From Bifidobacterium thermophilum DSM 20210 (GTDB lineage: Bacteria; Actinomycetota; Actinomycetes; Actinomycetales; Bifidobacteriaceae), in assembly GCA_000771265.1 (NCBI GenBank), contig JDUB01000001.1:1-64000 (forward strand): a stretch of DNA of 64,000 bases, written 5' to 3'. The translations under genes and the position numbers were made by a program. Position 1 is the stretch's first letter. Each line of letters starts with the position of its first letter. The notes under the pieces were generated by a model. That model searched no databases. It saw only the letters and a list, made by a program, of their open reading frames with translations, and had not been told where the DNA came from. This document shows positions 20,459 through 30,271 of the stretch, in pieces.

Positions 20459-20715
20459 TGCCAGTCGGAACTGCAGACTATTCCATCAAGAATCTCAACG
20501 AGAAGACCAATGCGGAAATCGAGGGCTTCCTCAAGAAGTCCAAGGAAGAGCTGTTCAACCTGCGCTTCCAGCACGCAACCGGCCAGCTCGAAAACACCGC
20601 CCGTCTCAAGGCCGTCAAGCGCGACATCGCCCGGATGTACACCGTCCTGCGCGAGCGCGAACTCGGTATCACCGAGGAGCCTGAGGCTGCGGATACGAAA
20701 GCTGAGGAGAAGTAA
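20458..20715 (+). CDS. rpmC: 50S ribosomal protein L29
   Basis: L29 (uL29), 85 residues, lies next to L23 at the tunnel exit. The helical hairpin is visible as [48 protein letters not shown]. An acidic tail of about 15 residues ([13 protein letters not shown]) makes it longer than most L29 proteins. It is coupled to rplP by a one-base overlap. Confidence 0.96.
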   Translation: MPVGTADYSIKNLNEKTNAEIEGFLKKSKEELFNLRFQHATGQLENTARLKAVKRDIARMYTVLRERELGITEEPEAADTKAEEK

Positions 20716-20717
20716 GC

Positions 20718-20984
20718 ATGGCTGAAAAGCAAGAGCGTAACTTCCGCAAGGTTCGTCGCGGTTACGTCGTGTCCGAAGCTATGGACAAGACGATTACCGT
20801 CGAGCTCGAGCAGCGTTCGACCCACCCGCTGTACGGCAAGGTCGTCCGCTCCACCCGCAAGGTCAAGGCCCATGATGAACACAACGAAGCCCACGTTGGC
20901 GACCTCGTGAGTATTATGGAGACTCGGCCTCTGAGCAAGACCAAGCGTTGGCGTCTCGATAGCATTATCGAGCGCGCCAAGTAA
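20718..20984 (+). CDS. rpsQ: 30S ribosomal protein S17
   Basis: S17 (uS17), 88 residues, is a primary 16S rRNA binder with an OB fold. The conserved parts are [39 protein letters not shown] and [18 protein letters not shown]. It has an AGGAGAAG ribosome binding site at the end of rpmC and is the last gene of the S10 group; a 70-base gap separates it from rplN. Confidence 0.97.
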   Translation: MAEKQERNFRKVRRGYVVSEAMDKTITVELEQRSTHPLYGKVVRSTRKVKAHDEHNEAHVGDLVSIMETRPLSKTKRWRLDSIIERAK

Positions 20985-21054
20985 CAAGTTCGGCAAGGCT
21001 CCGCGATCACCCGCAGGGGTGCTCGGGGAGAACCAGCTCGGCTAAGGAGAATCA

Positions 21055-21423
21055 ATGATTCAGCAGGAAACGCGGCTTCATGTCGCCGACAACACGGGTG
21101 CCAAGGAGATCTTGGCCATCCGAGTGCTCGGCGGATCGAAGCGACGCTATGCCGGCATCGGCGACGTGATCGTCGCCACCGTCAAGGACGCCATTCCTGG
21201 CGGGTCGGTCAAGAAGGGCGACGTGGTGAAGGCCGTTGTCGTCCGCACCGTCAAGGAACACCGCCGTGCGGATGGTTCCTACATCAAGTTCGACGAGAAC
21301 GCCGCTGTGCTCCTCGGCTCTGGCCAGGAACCCAAGGGCACTCGTATCTTCGGACCGGTCGGTCGTGAGCTGCGCGATAAGCGCTTCATGAAGATCGTGT
21401 CCCTCGCTCCGGAGGTGATCTGA
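21055..21423 (+). CDS. rplN: 50S ribosomal protein L14
   Basis: L14 (uL14), 122 residues, forms bridge B8 and binds the silencing factor RsfS. The protein opens [28 protein letters not shown] and ends with the [19 protein letters not shown] signature. It starts the spc group. CTAAGGAG precedes the ATG, and the stop directly abuts the rplX start. Confidence 0.97.
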   Translation: MIQQETRLHVADNTGAKEILAIRVLGGSKRRYAGIGDVIVATVKDAIPGGSVKKGDVVKAVVVRTVKEHRRADGSYIKFDENAAVLLGSGQEPKGTRIFGPVGRELRDKRFMKIVSLAPEVI

Positions 21424-21759
21424 ATGGTAGCCAAGATCAAGAGCGGCGACCAGGTCAAGGTCATCCGCGGCAAGGATCGCGGCAAGGAAGGCAAGGTCTT
21501 GCGTGTGCTGCCCAACGATCGACTGATCGTTGAGGGTGTGCAGATCGTCAAGAAGCATGTCCGTGCCACCCAGCAGGGCCAGCAGTCCGGCATCGTTCCG
21601 GTCGAGGCCCCGATCCATCGCTCCAACGTGATGCTGATCGACCCGGAGACCAAGCAGCCGACCCGCGTTGGCGTGGTCGTTAAGCAGGAGGCTCGTGACG
21701 GCAAGGTGAAGACCGTGCGCGTGCGTGTCGCCAAGAAGTCCGGAAAGGAGCTGGCATGA
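21424..21759 (+). CDS. rplX: 50S ribosomal protein L24
   Basis: L24 (uL24), 111 residues, initiates 50S assembly. The KOW motif is at the N terminus: [36 protein letters not shown] provides the ribosome binding site. The gene overlaps rplE by four bases (ATGA), so translation is coupled. Confidence 0.97.
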   Translation: MVAKIKSGDQVKVIRGKDRGKEGKVLRVLPNDRLIVEGVQIVKKHVRATQQGQQSGIVPVEAPIHRSNVMLIDPETKQPTRVGVVVKQEARDGKVKTVRVRVAKKSGKELA

Positions 21760-22328
21760 CCGATACAACAGTCGAAGCGCCGGCAACTCCGCGCTTGAAG
21801 CAGAAGTACTTCGACCAGATCGTGCCTGAGCTCGAGAAGGAATTCAAGTATTCCAACCCGATGCAGGTTGCTCGTCTGCAGAAGGTCGTTGTCTCCATGG
21901 GTGTCGGTGCCGCTGCCCGCGACTCCAAGCTCATCGAAGGTGCTGTGAAGGACCTGACGGCCATCACTGGTCAGAAGCCGAAGATTACCCACGCGAAGAA
22001 GTCCGTCGCGCAGTTCCATCTGCGTGAGGGCCAGGCCATTGGCGCGTACGTCACGCTCCGCGGCGACCGCATGTGGGAGTTCCTCGATCGTCTTCTGACG
22101 CTGGCCCTGCCGCGTATCCGCGATTTCCGCGGCATCGACGGCAACCAGTTCGACGGCCAGGGCAACTACAACTTCGGTCTCACCGAGCAGTCCATGTTCC
22201 ACGAGATCGATCCTGATTCCATTGACCACGTCCGTGGTATGGACATCACCGTGGTGACGAACACCAAGGACGACAAGGAAGCCCGCGTGCTGCTTAAGCA
22301 CCTCGGTTTCCCCTTCAAGGAGAACTGA
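21756..22328 (+). CDS. rplE: 50S ribosomal protein L5
   Basis: L5 (uL5), 190 residues, binds 5S rRNA and contacts the P-site tRNA. Conserved regions include [57 protein letters not shown] and [27 protein letters not shown] lies inside the end of rplX. rpsN begins one base after the stop. Confidence 0.97.
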   Translation: MTDTTVEAPATPRLKQKYFDQIVPELEKEFKYSNPMQVARLQKVVVSMGVGAAARDSKLIEGAVKDLTAITGQKPKITHAKKSVAQFHLREGQAIGAYVTLRGDRMWEFLDRLLTLALPRIRDFRGIDGNQFDGQGNYNFGLTEQSMFHEIDPDSIDHVRGMDITVVTNTKDDKEARVLLKHLGFPFKEN

Positions 22329-22329
22329 A

Positions 22330-22515
22330 ATGGCAAAAACCGCTCTGAAGAACAAGGCGGCCGCCAAGCCGAAGTTCAAGGTGCGCGCCTACACGCGTTG
22401 CCAGGTTTGTGGTCGTCCCCACTCCGTGTACCGCAAGTTCGGCCTGTGCCGCATCTGCCTTCGCGAGAAGGCTCACCGTGGCGAGCTGCCCGGAGTTACG
22501 AAGTCCAGTTGGTAA
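22330..22515 (+). CDS. rpsN: 30S ribosomal protein S14, zinc-binding type
   Basis: This 61-residue S14 (uS14) is the short zinc-binding form. The two CxxC pairs (CQVCGRPH and [17 protein letters not shown]) are intact, so it needs zinc, unlike the long zinc-independent paralogue that actinobacteria may carry elsewhere under zinc control. AAGGAGAACTGAA precedes the ATG. An 88-base gap follows before rpsH. Confidence 0.96.
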   Translation: MAKTALKNKAAAKPKFKVRAYTRCQVCGRPHSVYRKFGLCRICLREKAHRGELPGVTKSSW

Positions 22516-22603
22516 ACATCGACGCTGAAGGTCCGCGGCCCAATCGGGTGCATAGCACCCGTGAGGGCGGCGGAAACCACGGCGAGAAAGGGCGTTAGCC
22601 CAC

Positions 22604-23002
22604 ATGACAATGACAGATCCGATCGCAGACATGCTCACGCGTCTGCGTAATGCGAGCGCGGCAAAGCACCAGACCGTGGATATGCCGTACTCCAAGTTCA
22701 AGGCGAACATCGCCGAGATCCTCAAGCGTGAAGGCTACATCGCTGATTTCACGGCGAAGGAAGCCAAGGTCGGCCAGACCCTCGAAATCACGCTGAAGTA
22801 TGGTCCTCACGGCGAGCGTTCCATCCAGGGCATCAAGCGTATTTCGAAGCCGGGCATGCGTCGCTATGCGAAGTCCGACTCCCTGCCGATGCCGCTCGGC
22901 GGCCTCGGTGTCGCCATCATCTCGACGAGCTCGGGATTGCTGACCCAGAAGGAATGCCTCGACCGGGGCATCGGCGGCGAAATCGTCGCTTACGTTTGGT
23001 GA
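22604..23002 (+). CDS. rpsH: 30S ribosomal protein S8
   Basis: S8 (uS8), 132 residues, binds the central domain of 16S rRNA and in E. coli represses the spc operon. The family pattern [28 protein letters not shown] is at the N terminus, and the C-terminal block [31 protein letters not shown] is complete. The upstream 88-base gap could hold a regulatory site, but none is recognisable. Confidence 0.97.
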   Translation: MTMTDPIADMLTRLRNASAAKHQTVDMPYSKFKANIAEILKREGYIADFTAKEAKVGQTLEITLKYGPHGERSIQGIKRISKPGMRRYAKSDSLPMPLGGLGVAIISTSSGLLTQKECLDRGIGGEIVAYVW

Positions 23003-23019
23003 GAAAGGAGAGCTGAAAC

Positions 23020-23559
23020 ATGGCATCGCATATTGGTAAGCTCCCCGTCACCATCCCGGCTGGCGTGGAAGTCAAGATTGAAGGTCAGACCTTCTCCACC
23101 AAGGGCCCGAAGGGATCTGATTCCTTCGTGATTCCGGAAGGCATCACCGGCAAGGTCGAAGGCAACGAAATCATCCTGACCCCGGCCGACGATCTGCGTC
23201 CGACCCGTGCCAAGCACGGTCTGGCCCGCTCGATCATCGCGTCCATGGTCAAGGGCGTGCACGAGGGCTACACCAAGACCCTCGACATCGTCGGCACTGG
23301 TTATCGCGCGCAGCTCAAGGGCAAGAGCATCGAGTTCTCCCTCGGCTACTCGCACACCATCACCGTCGATCCGCCTGAAGGCATCGAGTTCGAACTGCCG
23401 AACGCCAACCAGGTGATCGTCAAGGGCTCCGACAAGCAGGCCGTTGGCCAGGCTGCCGCGAACATCCGCAAGCTTCGTGCTCCGGAACCCTACAAGGGCA
23501 AGGGCATCAAGTACAGCGACGAGCACATCCTGCGCAAGGCTGGAAAGGCTGGTAAGTGA
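23020..23559 (+). CDS. rplF: 50S ribosomal protein L6
   Basis: L6 (uL6), 179 residues, lies near the factor-binding site. Typical sequence is [19 protein letters not shown] at the N terminus, [21 protein letters not shown] in the middle, and [22 protein letters not shown] at the end. GAAAGGAG precedes the ATG, and rplR starts one base after the stop. Confidence 0.97.
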   Translation: MASHIGKLPVTIPAGVEVKIEGQTFSTKGPKGSDSFVIPEGITGKVEGNEIILTPADDLRPTRAKHGLARSIIASMVKGVHEGYTKTLDIVGTGYRAQLKGKSIEFSLGYSHTITVDPPEGIEFELPNANQVIVKGSDKQAVGQAAANIRKLRAPEPYKGKGIKYSDEHILRKAGKAGK

Positions 23560-23560
23560 T

Positions 23561-23932
23561 ATGAGCGTCAAGATTTTCGGCAAGGGCAAGAAGTTCTCCC
23601 GTCTTCGTCGTCACGCCCGCCTGCGCAAGCGCATTTCCGGTACCCCGGAGCGTCCGCGCCTGGTGGTCACCCGTTCCAACCGTCACATGGTCGCCCAGAT
23701 TGTGGACGATACCAAGGGCATCACCTTGGCAAGCGCTTCCACTATGTCCCACGATTTCGATGGGTTCGAAGGCAACAAGACCGAAGCGGCCAAGAAGGTC
23801 GGTGAACTTGTCGCTCAGCGCGCCAAGGACGCCGGTATCACCAAGGTCGTGTTCGACCGCGGTGGCTACAAGTACCATGGTCGCGTCGCAGCTGTTGCTG
23901 ATGGCGCCCGCGAGGGAGGTCTGGCACTGTGA
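23561..23932 (+). CDS. rplR: 50S ribosomal protein L18
   Basis: L18 (uL18), 123 residues, binds 5S rRNA with L5. Diagnostic segments are [37 protein letters not shown] and [26 protein letters not shown] chose ATG 23561, directly after the rplF stop; the longer frame beginning at 23444 lies inside rplF. It overlaps rpsE by four bases. Confidence 0.97.
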   Translation: MSVKIFGKGKKFSRLRRHARLRKRISGTPERPRLVVTRSNRHMVAQIVDDTKGITLASASTMSHDFDGFEGNKTEAAKKVGELVAQRAKDAGITKVVFDRGGYKYHGRVAAVADGAREGGLAL

Positions 23933-24657
23933 GCGATAACGAGAAGGAAACCCAAGTGGCTGAAGAAACTCAGAACACTCAGGCTGCTGCAGAGAACAAC
24001 GACGAGCGCAAGTCCCGTCGTGGCCAGCGCGGTGAAGGCCGTCGCGGTGAGCGTCGCAACCGTCGTGAAGAGAATCACGGCGACGAGCTGCTCGATCGCG
24101 TGGTCACCATCAACCGCGTGTCCAAGACCCACAAGGGTGGTCGTACCTTCAGCTTCGCCGCCCTCGTGGTAGTCGGTGACGGCAAGGGCACTGTGGGTGT
24201 CGGCTATGGCAAGTCCCGTGAGGTCCCGGCGGCTATCGCCAAGGGCCAGCTGGACGCCAAGAAGCACATGTTCACCGTTCCGCGCGTCAAGGGCACCATC
24301 ACCCACCCGGTGATTGGTCATGACGCCGCTGGCACCGTGATGCTTCGCCCGGCTGCCCCCGGTACCGGCGTTATCGCCGGCGGTGCTGTCCGCGCCGTCA
24401 TGGAGTGCGCTGGCATCTCCGACATCCTCACCAAGTCCATGGGCTCCGCAACCGCGGTGAACGTGGTCCGTGCAACCGTGGCTGCTCTCAAGCAGCTCGA
24501 AGAGCCGGAAGAGATCGCGGCGCGCCGTGGCCTCTCGCTCGAAGAGGTTGCTCCGGATGCTCTGCTGCGCGCTCGCGCCGAGGGCATCGCTGAGGCCCGC
24601 AAGGCCCGTGAGGAAGCCCAGGCTAAGGCAGCCGCTGAAACGAAGGATGGTGAGTGA
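23929..24657 (+). CDS. rpsE: 30S ribosomal protein S5
   Basis: S5 (uS5), 242 residues, helps form the mRNA entry channel and affects decoding accuracy. The double-stranded RNA-binding part ([43 protein letters not shown]) begins near residue 60. About 55 residues of charged, low-complexity sequence precede it and a helical Ala/Glu-rich tail follows, so the protein is longer than E. coli S5. The start is a GTG overlapping the rplR stop (GTGA), with GAGGGAGG upstream. Confidence 0.96.
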   Translation: MSDNEKETQVAEETQNTQAAAENNDERKSRRGQRGEGRRGERRNRREENHGDELLDRVVTINRVSKTHKGGRTFSFAALVVVGDGKGTVGVGYGKSREVPAAIAKGQLDAKKHMFTVPRVKGTITHPVIGHDAAGTVMLRPAAPGTGVIAGGAVRAVMECAGISDILTKSMGSATAVNVVRATVAALKQLEEPEEIAARRGLSLEEVAPDALLRARAEGIAEARKAREEAQAKAAAETKDGE

Positions 24658-24839
24658 TGGCTAATCTGAAGATCACCCTGATCCACGGTGTGGTGAACAC
24701 CACCCCACGCCAGCGTGCTACGGTGCAGACTCTGGGTCTGCACAAGATCGGCCAGAGCGTCGTCCGTGAGGACACCGCCGCCAACCGTGGCCTGGTCAAC
24801 GCTGTGCGCCACCTGGTCACCGTCGAGGAGGCTGACTGA
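24657..24839 (+). CDS. rpmD: 50S ribosomal protein L30
   Basis: L30 (uL30), 60 residues. The sequence [31 protein letters not shown] is characteristic. The ATG at 24657 shares its first base with the rpsE TGA stop; a GTG three bases earlier is in the same frame but is not needed. It is translationally coupled to rpsE. Confidence 0.96.
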   Translation: MANLKITLIHGVVNTTPRQRATVQTLGLHKIGQSVVREDTAANRGLVNAVRHLVTVEEAD

Positions 24840-24841
24840 TT

Positions 24842-25300
24842 ATGGCAAACGAAGAAGCAGACATCCTGCAAATGCATGATCTGCACCCGGCTCCGGGAGC
24901 CAAGAAGGATCGTATCCGCGTTGGTCGCGGTGAAGGTTCCAAGGGCAAGACCTCGGGCCGTGGCGCCAAGGGCACTAAGAAGCGCTATCAGGTTCGTCCT
25001 GGCTTCGAAGGCGGACAGCTGCCGCTGTACATGCGTCTTCCGAAGCTGCGTGGCTTCAAGAGCCCGTTCAAGCAGGTCTACCAGGTCGTCAACATCGCTA
25101 CGCTGAACGAGCTGTTCCCTGAGGGCGGCGAAGTCACCGTGGCTGATCTGGTCAAGAAGCGCGCTGTGCGTGCTGGCAACCCGGTTAAGATTCTTGGCGA
25201 TGGAGACACCAAGCTGGCGTTCACCATCAAGGGCGTGAAGGCTTCGGCCTCCGCCAAGGCCAAGATTGAGGCCGCAGGCGGCTCCATCTCCGAGAACTGA
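24842..25300 (+). CDS. rplO: 50S ribosomal protein L15
   Basis: L15 (uL15), 152 residues, is a late-assembly protein. The N-terminal glycine-rich basic region, [45 protein letters not shown], is fully conserved in style. GAGGAGG lies upstream inside rpmD. A strong hairpin after the stop separates it from secY. Confidence 0.97.
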   Translation: MANEEADILQMHDLHPAPGAKKDRIRVGRGEGSKGKTSGRGAKGTKKRYQVRPGFEGGQLPLYMRLPKLRGFKSPFKQVYQVVNIATLNELFPEGGEVTVADLVKKRAVRAGNPVKILGDGDTKLAFTIKGVKASASAKAKIEAAGGSISEN

Positions 25301-25330
25301 ACTCGGTGATGCTTGCCTGCTAGACAAGCT

Positions 25331-25367
25331 GATGTGACCCTCTCCTGTACTAGGAGAGGGTCACATC
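25331..25367 (+). terminator. Strong hairpin between rplO and secY
   Basis: The 15-bp arms GATGTGACCCTCTCC and GGAGAGGGTCACATC are perfect and flank a seven-base loop. No T-run follows, so it may act as a partial terminator or an mRNA-processing/stability element that sets the ratio of ribosomal protein to SecY. Confidence 0.6.
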
Positions 25368-25529
25368 GTATTCTGTACTGTACCCGCGGTTTCGACCACA
25401 CTGTCGGCGTTGCCTCGCGTGCATCGACGCGCGTCAGGTAGACGGCATAGGGTAAACTGTGGAACTTAGAGTGTGACATTGCACGTTCGCGTGGTTTCCT
25501 CGCGCAAGACATAAGGGAAGGAACCCCAG

Positions 25530-26867
25530 GTGAGGACGTTAATCCAGGCCTTCAAGACCAAGGAATTGAGGAACAAGATCCTCTTTGTACTTGGCATGAT
25601 CATCATTTACCGTATCGGCTCATTCATCCCGACACCGGGTGTCGACGTCAAAGTCGTCCAGCAGTGCGTCGGCAAGATGAGCACGGTATCCGAGAACTTC
25701 ATCGGTCTGGTCAACCTCTTCTCCGGCGGCGCTATGCTCCAGCTGTCGATCTTCGCACTGGGCGTCATGCCGTACATCACGGCATCCATCGTCATCCAGC
25801 TGCTGCGTGTGGTCATTCCTCGTTTCGAAATGCTGCACAAGGAAGGCCAGTCCGGCGAAGCGAAGCTCACCCAGTACACCCGTTATCTGACCATCGGCTT
25901 GGCGGTGCTCCAATCCACCACCATCCTGGTCACTGCGCGTTCCGGTGCACTGTTCAACTACCAGTGCTCGCAGGTCATCCCGAACGATTCAGTATGGAAT
26001 CTGGTCGTTATGGTCCTCATCATGACTGGCGGCACCGGCTTCATCATGTGGATGGCCGAGCTCATCACCGATAAGGGCATCGGCCAGGGCATGTCGATTC
26101 TTATCTTTATGTCAATCTGCTCCGGCTTCCTGCCGCAGCTGTGGGAAATCGGCTGGGGCACGAATGGCAAGGACGGCAACTGGACCAAGTTCGGCATCGT
26201 CGTCGGCGTTCTGCTCGTCATCATGATTTTCGTCGTGTATGTCGAACTTGCTCAGCGCCGGATTCCTGTGCAGTACACACGCCGCATGATCGGCCGTAAG
26301 ATGTACGGCGGTTCGTCAACCTACCTGCCGCTCAAGATCAACATGAGCGGCGTTATTCCGCCGATTTTCGCGTCCTCGATCCTGTCCATCCCGACACTGA
26401 TTGCGCAGTTTGGCAACAGCGACCAGAGCTGGGTCAAGTGGATTAACACCAACCTTGCCAGCACCACCACCGTGTGGTACATCGTGCTGTATGCCATCCA
26501 GATTGTGTTCTTCACCTTCTTCTACACGTCCATCACCTTCGATCCGGACGAAGTTGCCGACAACATGAAGGATTACGGCGGGTTCATCCCGGGTATCCGT
26601 GCCGGTAGCGCGACCAGCCGTTATCTTGGCTATGTGATGAACCGTCTTGATACGGTGGGCGCCATCTACCTGCTGTTTGTGGCACTCATCCCGACTGTTC
26701 TCATCATGTCTATGCAGCTGAATAACCGTCTGCCCTTCGGCGGCACGACGATCCTGATCATCGCAGGCGTCGGCCTTGACACTCTGCGTCAGGCGAAGGC
26801 TCAGACCGAGCAGTTCCAGTACACCGGATTCCTGTTCGAGAACACCGAGCACGTCGAAGGCAAGTAA
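25530..26867 (+). CDS. secY: Protein translocase subunit SecY
   Basis: SecY, 445 residues, is the ten-helix channel of the Sec translocon in the cytoplasmic membrane. Hydrophobic segments alternate along its length. Diagnostic stretches are GALQ-like GGAMLQLSIFALGVMPYITASI near residue 70 (plug/TM2 region), GIGQGMSILIFMSICSG near 185, the RRIPVQYTRRMIG cytoplasmic loop near 240, and PFGGTTILIIAGVGLDT near the C terminus. The start is GTG 25530 with AAGGGAAGG upstream. A hairpin before it and a 200-base gap after it suggest its own promoter and terminator within the ribosomal block. Confidence 0.96.
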   Translation: MRTLIQAFKTKELRNKILFVLGMIIIYRIGSFIPTPGVDVKVVQQCVGKMSTVSENFIGLVNLFSGGAMLQLSIFALGVMPYITASIVIQLLRVVIPRFEMLHKEGQSGEAKLTQYTRYLTIGLAVLQSTTILVTARSGALFNYQCSQVIPNDSVWNLVVMVLIMTGGTGFIMWMAELITDKGIGQGMSILIFMSICSGFLPQLWEIGWGTNGKDGNWTKFGIVVGVLLVIMIFVVYVELAQRRIPVQYTRRMIGRKMYGGSSTYLPLKINMSGVIPPIFASSILSIPTLIAQFGNSDQSWVKWINTNLASTTTVWYIVLYAIQIVFFTFFYTSITFDPDEVADNMKDYGGFIPGIRAGSATSRYLGYVMNRLDTVGAIYLLFVALIPTVLIMSMQLNNRLPFGGTTILIIAGVGLDTLRQAKAQTEQFQYTGFLFENTEHVEGK

Positions 26868-26880
26868 TCACAACCACAAC

Positions 26881-26950
26881 CGGGTACGGTCCTTGGGGCC
26901 GTACCCGAACTGTTATCCGCAGCTGCACAAAGTGAGCACAGATAACAGTT
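26881..26950 (+). terminator. Two successive hairpins after secY
   Basis: The first has 9-bp arms CGGGTACGG and CCGTACCCG (26881-26907). The second has 10-bp arms AACTGTTATC (26908-26917) and GATAACAGTT (26941-26950). Neither ends in a long T-run. The second could also be an operator, since it is nearly palindromic and lies upstream of adk. Confidence 0.5.
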
Positions 26951-27067
26951 TCGCTATCACCGTGTATGACATGTAAATTGTGCGTGGCCTCATCTGAGTC
27001 TTAGGCTCCGGACACGAGGTCGCGGATCATTGGCTTATCAAGCCAGCAACCACAGGAAAGGAACACC

Positions 27068-27628
27068 ATGCGTCTGCTGATCATGGGACCGCAGGGCGTC
27101 GGCAAGGGAACCCAGGCCGCTCTGCTGAGTAAGCATTACAACATCCCGGCGATTTCCACCGGAGATATCTTCCGCTACAACCTGAAAAACCACACCGAGC
27201 TCGGTAAGCAGGCACAGGCATATATCGACAAGGGCGAACTCGTGCCGGACGAGCTGACGAACTCAATCGTCAAGGATCGTCTTGCCAAAGACGACACCCG
27301 TAACGGTTGGATTCTTGACGGGTATCCGCGCAATGCCGCCCAGGTCGCGGCGCTCGACAAGATGCTTGACGAACTGGGCACCCCTTTGGATTATGCTGTC
27401 GCCCTCGACGCGGCGCAGGATGTCCTGCTCGAACGCATGAAGAAGCGTGCAGCCGAGGAAGGTCGTTCCGACGACACCCCGGAAGCGATTGCGAAGCGTC
27501 TTGAGACCTATGCGAAGGAGACCGCACCGCTGCTTGACATCTACCGCAACCGTGGCAAGCTCGTCAGCGTCAATGGCGTCGGCGAAATCGAAGTCATCAA
27601 CAAGGAGATCATCGCCAAGCTCGGCTGA
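27068..27628 (+). CDS. adk: Adenylate kinase
   Basis: This 186-residue cytoplasmic enzyme interconverts ATP plus AMP with two ADP. The P-loop GPQGVGKGTQA is at residues 7-17; the AMP-binding STGDIFR follows near 38, and the DGYPRN motif is near 83. It is the short form lacking the zinc-type LID insertion, as usual in actinobacteria. AGGAAAGGAAC precedes the ATG. The map gene that follows adk in many genomes is absent here; infA comes next. Confidence 0.96.
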   Translation: MRLLIMGPQGVGKGTQAALLSKHYNIPAISTGDIFRYNLKNHTELGKQAQAYIDKGELVPDELTNSIVKDRLAKDDTRNGWILDGYPRNAAQVAALDKMLDELGTPLDYAVALDAAQDVLLERMKKRAAEEGRSDDTPEAIAKRLETYAKETAPLLDIYRNRGKLVSVNGVGEIEVINKEIIAKLG

Positions 27629-27671
27629 CAATCAAGACCGGTCCGTTACCCGACGAACCGCGTGATCATCG

Positions 27672-27714
27672 AAGCTGGTGGCGCAACACGCCGTATGTTG
27701 CACCACCAGCTTTT
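27672..27714 (+). terminator. Intrinsic terminator after adk
   Basis: AAGCTGGTG pairs with CACCAGCTT, with an inner GCAAC/GTTGC stem, followed by TTTT. Confidence 0.7.
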
Positions 27715-27784
27715 CGTGTATTATTGCAATTTGGTGTGTCTTCGGATACCCATAGTAATTCGTCTGAGGAACGGAACGAGGCTC

Positions 27785-28003
27785 ATGGCAAAAGACGGTG
27801 TGATTGAAGTCGAAGGCAAGGTGGTGGAAGCACTGCCGAACGCGATGTTTCGCGTGGAACTTGAGAACAAGCACATCGTGCTGGCAACGATTTCCGGAAA
27901 GATGCGCAAGAACTACATCCGTATTCTTCCGCAGGACCGGGTTGTGCTGGAGATGAGCCCCTACGATCTGAACCGCGGGCGTATTACGTACCGTTACAAG
28001 TAA
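27785..28003 (+). CDS. infA: Translation initiation factor IF-1
   Basis: IF-1, 72 residues, is an OB-fold protein that binds the 30S A site during initiation. The whole sequence is typical: [30 protein letters not shown] and the closing [16 protein letters not shown]. The ATG at 27785 follows GAGGAACGGAACGAGG. The longer frame from 27662 has no family sequence. rpmJ follows 20 bases later. Confidence 0.97.
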   Translation: MAKDGVIEVEGKVVEALPNAMFRVELENKHIVLATISGKMRKNYIRILPQDRVVLEMSPYDLNRGRITYRYK

Positions 28004-28023
28004 GGTACAAGCAAAGGAAAACC

Positions 28024-28137
28024 ATGAAGGTCAGCCCTAGTGTGAAGAGGATCTGCGAAAACTGCCGCGTGATCCGTCGTCACGGCCGCGTCATGGTGAT
28101 CTGCACGAACCCGCGCCACAAGCAGCGTCAGGGCTGA
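28024..28137 (+). CDS. rpmJ: 50S ribosomal protein L36
   Basis: L36 (bL36), 37 residues: [20 protein letters not shown] and then [17 protein letters not shown]. It keeps zinc ligands in the CxxC...C...H pattern (CENC, CTNPRH), so this is the zinc-binding form. AAAGGAAAACC gives the ribosome binding site. The gene is easily missed because of its size. A 125-base gap leads to rpsM. Confidence 0.96.
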   Translation: MKVSPSVKRICENCRVIRRHGRVMVICTNPRHKQRQG

Positions 28138-28262
28138 GCAGATTTCCAGCGGCATATGAACAGACACTGAATCACAGCGCAAGCTGAACCCCGGGTACGC
28201 AGGCCCGGGCCGGGAAACCGGGCGATTCGGTGTGAGACCTGCGCAAAACAAAAGGAATCGCA

Positions 28263-28640
28263 ATGGCACGTCTTGCCGGAGTCGACATCCCAAATGAGAA
28301 GCGCATCGAGATTGCGCTGACCTACATCTTTGGTGTGGGCCGCACTCGTGCGAAGGAAACGCTTGCCGCGACCGGAATCAATCCGGATACCCGCGTCAAG
28401 GATCTTACGGATGAGCAGCTCATCACGCTGCGCGACTATCTTGAAGCCAACTACAAGATCGAAGGCGATTTGCGTCGTGAAATCGATGCGGACATCCGTC
28501 GTAAGATCCAGATCAACTGCTACCAAGGCCAGCGTCACCGTAGGGGACTTCCTGTGCGCGGTCAGCGCACCAAGACCAACGCCCGCACCCGCAAGGGTCC
28601 GAAGCGTACGGTCGCCGGAAAGAAGAAGGCCACCAAGTAA
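28263..28640 (+). CDS. rpsM: 30S ribosomal protein S13
   Basis: S13 (uS13), 125 residues, is a head protein contacting P-site tRNA and S19. It starts [26 protein letters not shown] and carries the basic C-terminal [32 protein letters not shown] tail. AAAAGGAATC lies upstream. It begins the alpha group. Confidence 0.97.
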   Translation: MARLAGVDIPNEKRIEIALTYIFGVGRTRAKETLAATGINPDTRVKDLTDEQLITLRDYLEANYKIEGDLRREIDADIRRKIQINCYQGQRHRRGLPVRGQRTKTNARTRKGPKRTVAGKKKATK

Positions 28641-28717
28641 GGTGGCGTGCCCCGGGCCACGAGACGGACTAGCTCATCGCCCGGGCATTCAAGTTCGTTA
28701 CTAGGAAACGAGGGTCA

Positions 28718-29116
28718 ATGGCAGCCAACAAGCAAGCTGCGCGCAAGCCGCGTCGCCGGGACCGCAAGTCGGTGCCGGTCGGGCAGGCGCACATCAAGTC
28801 CACTTTCAATAACACCATCATCTCGATTACGGACCCGTCCGGAGCGGTTGTCTCCTGGGCGTCCGGTGGCGATGTCGGTTTCAAGGGCTCCCGCAAGTCC
28901 ACGCCGTACGCCGCTGGCATGGCCGCCGAATCCGCTGCCCGCAAGGCGATGGAACACGGCGTCAAGAAGGTCGACGTATTCGTGAAGGGCCCGGGTTCCG
29001 GTCGTGAAACCGCCATCCGTTCCCTGCAGTCCGCCGGACTCGAGGTCGGTTCCATCACCGACGTCACCCCACAAGCGCATAACGGCGTTCGTCCTCCGAA
29101 GCGTCGTCGCGTCTGA
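28718..29116 (+). CDS. rpsK: 30S ribosomal protein S11
   Basis: S11 (uS11), 132 residues, lies on the 30S platform near the E site. Family landmarks are [42 protein letters not shown] and the C-terminal [18 protein letters not shown]. rpsD is not found after it here, so it must lie elsewhere, as in other actinobacteria with split alpha operons. Confidence 0.97.
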   Translation: MAANKQAARKPRRRDRKSVPVGQAHIKSTFNNTIISITDPSGAVVSWASGGDVGFKGSRKSTPYAAGMAAESAARKAMEHGVKKVDVFVKGPGSGRETAIRSLQSAGLEVGSITDVTPQAHNGVRPPKRRRV

Positions 29117-29195
29117 GCACTTTTACAATCCACCCATCCAACCCGCTTATGGCCGGTGAGTGCACCACCGATCAGAAGCTGAAAGGATAACCACA

Positions 29196-30194
29196 GTGCT
29201 TATCGCACAGCGTCCGACACTTACCGAGGAATCTCTCAATCCACAGCGCTCACGTTTCGTGATCGAGCCGCTCGAGCCTGGCTTCGGCTATACGCTCGGC
29301 AACTCCCTGCGCCGCACGCTGCTCAGCTCCATCCCTGGAGCGGCAGTCACTTCGGTCCGCATCTCCGGCGCCCTGCATGAGTTCACTACTCTGCCTGGCG
29401 TGGTCGAGGATGTCACCGAGATCCTGCTCAACATCAAGGGCATCGTGCTGACCAGCGAATACGACGAGCCAGTGGTCATGTATCTGCGCAAAAGCGGTAA
29501 GGGCGAGGCTACGGCGGGAGATATCACGCCGCCTGCCGGCGTCACCATCGCTAATCCGGATCTGCACATCGCCACGCTCGAAGACGATGGCGAACTCGAG
29601 ATCGAGTTCACCGTTGAACGCGGCCGCGGTTATGTGCCTGCTCAGATGAACAAGCAGGATAACGACGAAATCGGCCGCATCCCGGTCGATTCGATCTACT
29701 CCCCGGTTCTCAAGGTGAGCTACAAAGTCGAGGCCACTCGCGTGGAACAGCGCACCGACTTCGACAAGCTCATTCTGGACGTGGAGACCAAGCCCGCCAT
29801 TTCGCCGCGTGATGCGGTGGCTTCGGCCGGCTCGACCCTGGTTGAGCTTTTCGGCTTGTGCCGTGAGCTCAATGCTCAGGCCGAGGGCGTCGAGGTTGGT
29901 CCGGCACCGGTTGCCGAAGAGACCAATCCTGAGATGTCCATCCCGATCGAGGATCTCAATCTCACGCAGCGCAGCTACAACTGCCTCAAGCGCGAGGGGA
30001 TTCACACCATCGGCGAGCTGGTGTCCCACACCGAGCAGGATCTGCTCGATATCCGCAATTTCGGTATGAAGTCCATCGACGAAGTCAAGGAGAAGCTGCA
30101 AGGTTTCGGCCTGTCGCTCAAGCCTTCGCCACTCGGAGGATTTGATACCAACAACCTCGAAGGTGGCACGTTCTTCTCGCCGGAAGATGAGTGA
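29196..30194 (+). CDS. rpoA: DNA-directed RNA polymerase subunit alpha
   Basis: The alpha subunit, 332 residues, dimerises to start RNA polymerase assembly and binds upstream promoter elements and activators. The N-terminal domain has [36 protein letters not shown]; the C-terminal domain has [49 protein letters not shown] chose GTG 29196 because GAAAGGATAA lies upstream and the longer frame from 29160 adds unrelated residues. Confidence 0.96.
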   Translation: MLIAQRPTLTEESLNPQRSRFVIEPLEPGFGYTLGNSLRRTLLSSIPGAAVTSVRISGALHEFTTLPGVVEDVTEILLNIKGIVLTSEYDEPVVMYLRKSGKGEATAGDITPPAGVTIANPDLHIATLEDDGELEIEFTVERGRGYVPAQMNKQDNDEIGRIPVDSIYSPVLKVSYKVEATRVEQRTDFDKLILDVETKPAISPRDAVASAGSTLVELFGLCRELNAQAEGVEVGPAPVAEETNPEMSIPIEDLNLTQRSYNCLKREGIHTIGELVSHTEQDLLDIRNFGMKSIDEVKEKLQGFGLSLKPSPLGGFDTNNLEGGTFFSPEDE

Positions 30195-30271
30195 ACCGCA
30201 CCTTTGACCAACCGTTCCTGATCGGATGTTCGGGCATCTGCCCACCTGAGCGGGAACAATAAGGAGTAAAC

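Noticed and set aside
27629-27784. map (methionine aminopeptidase) between adk and infA
   Set aside because: Only 156 bases with a terminator are present; no coding sequence.
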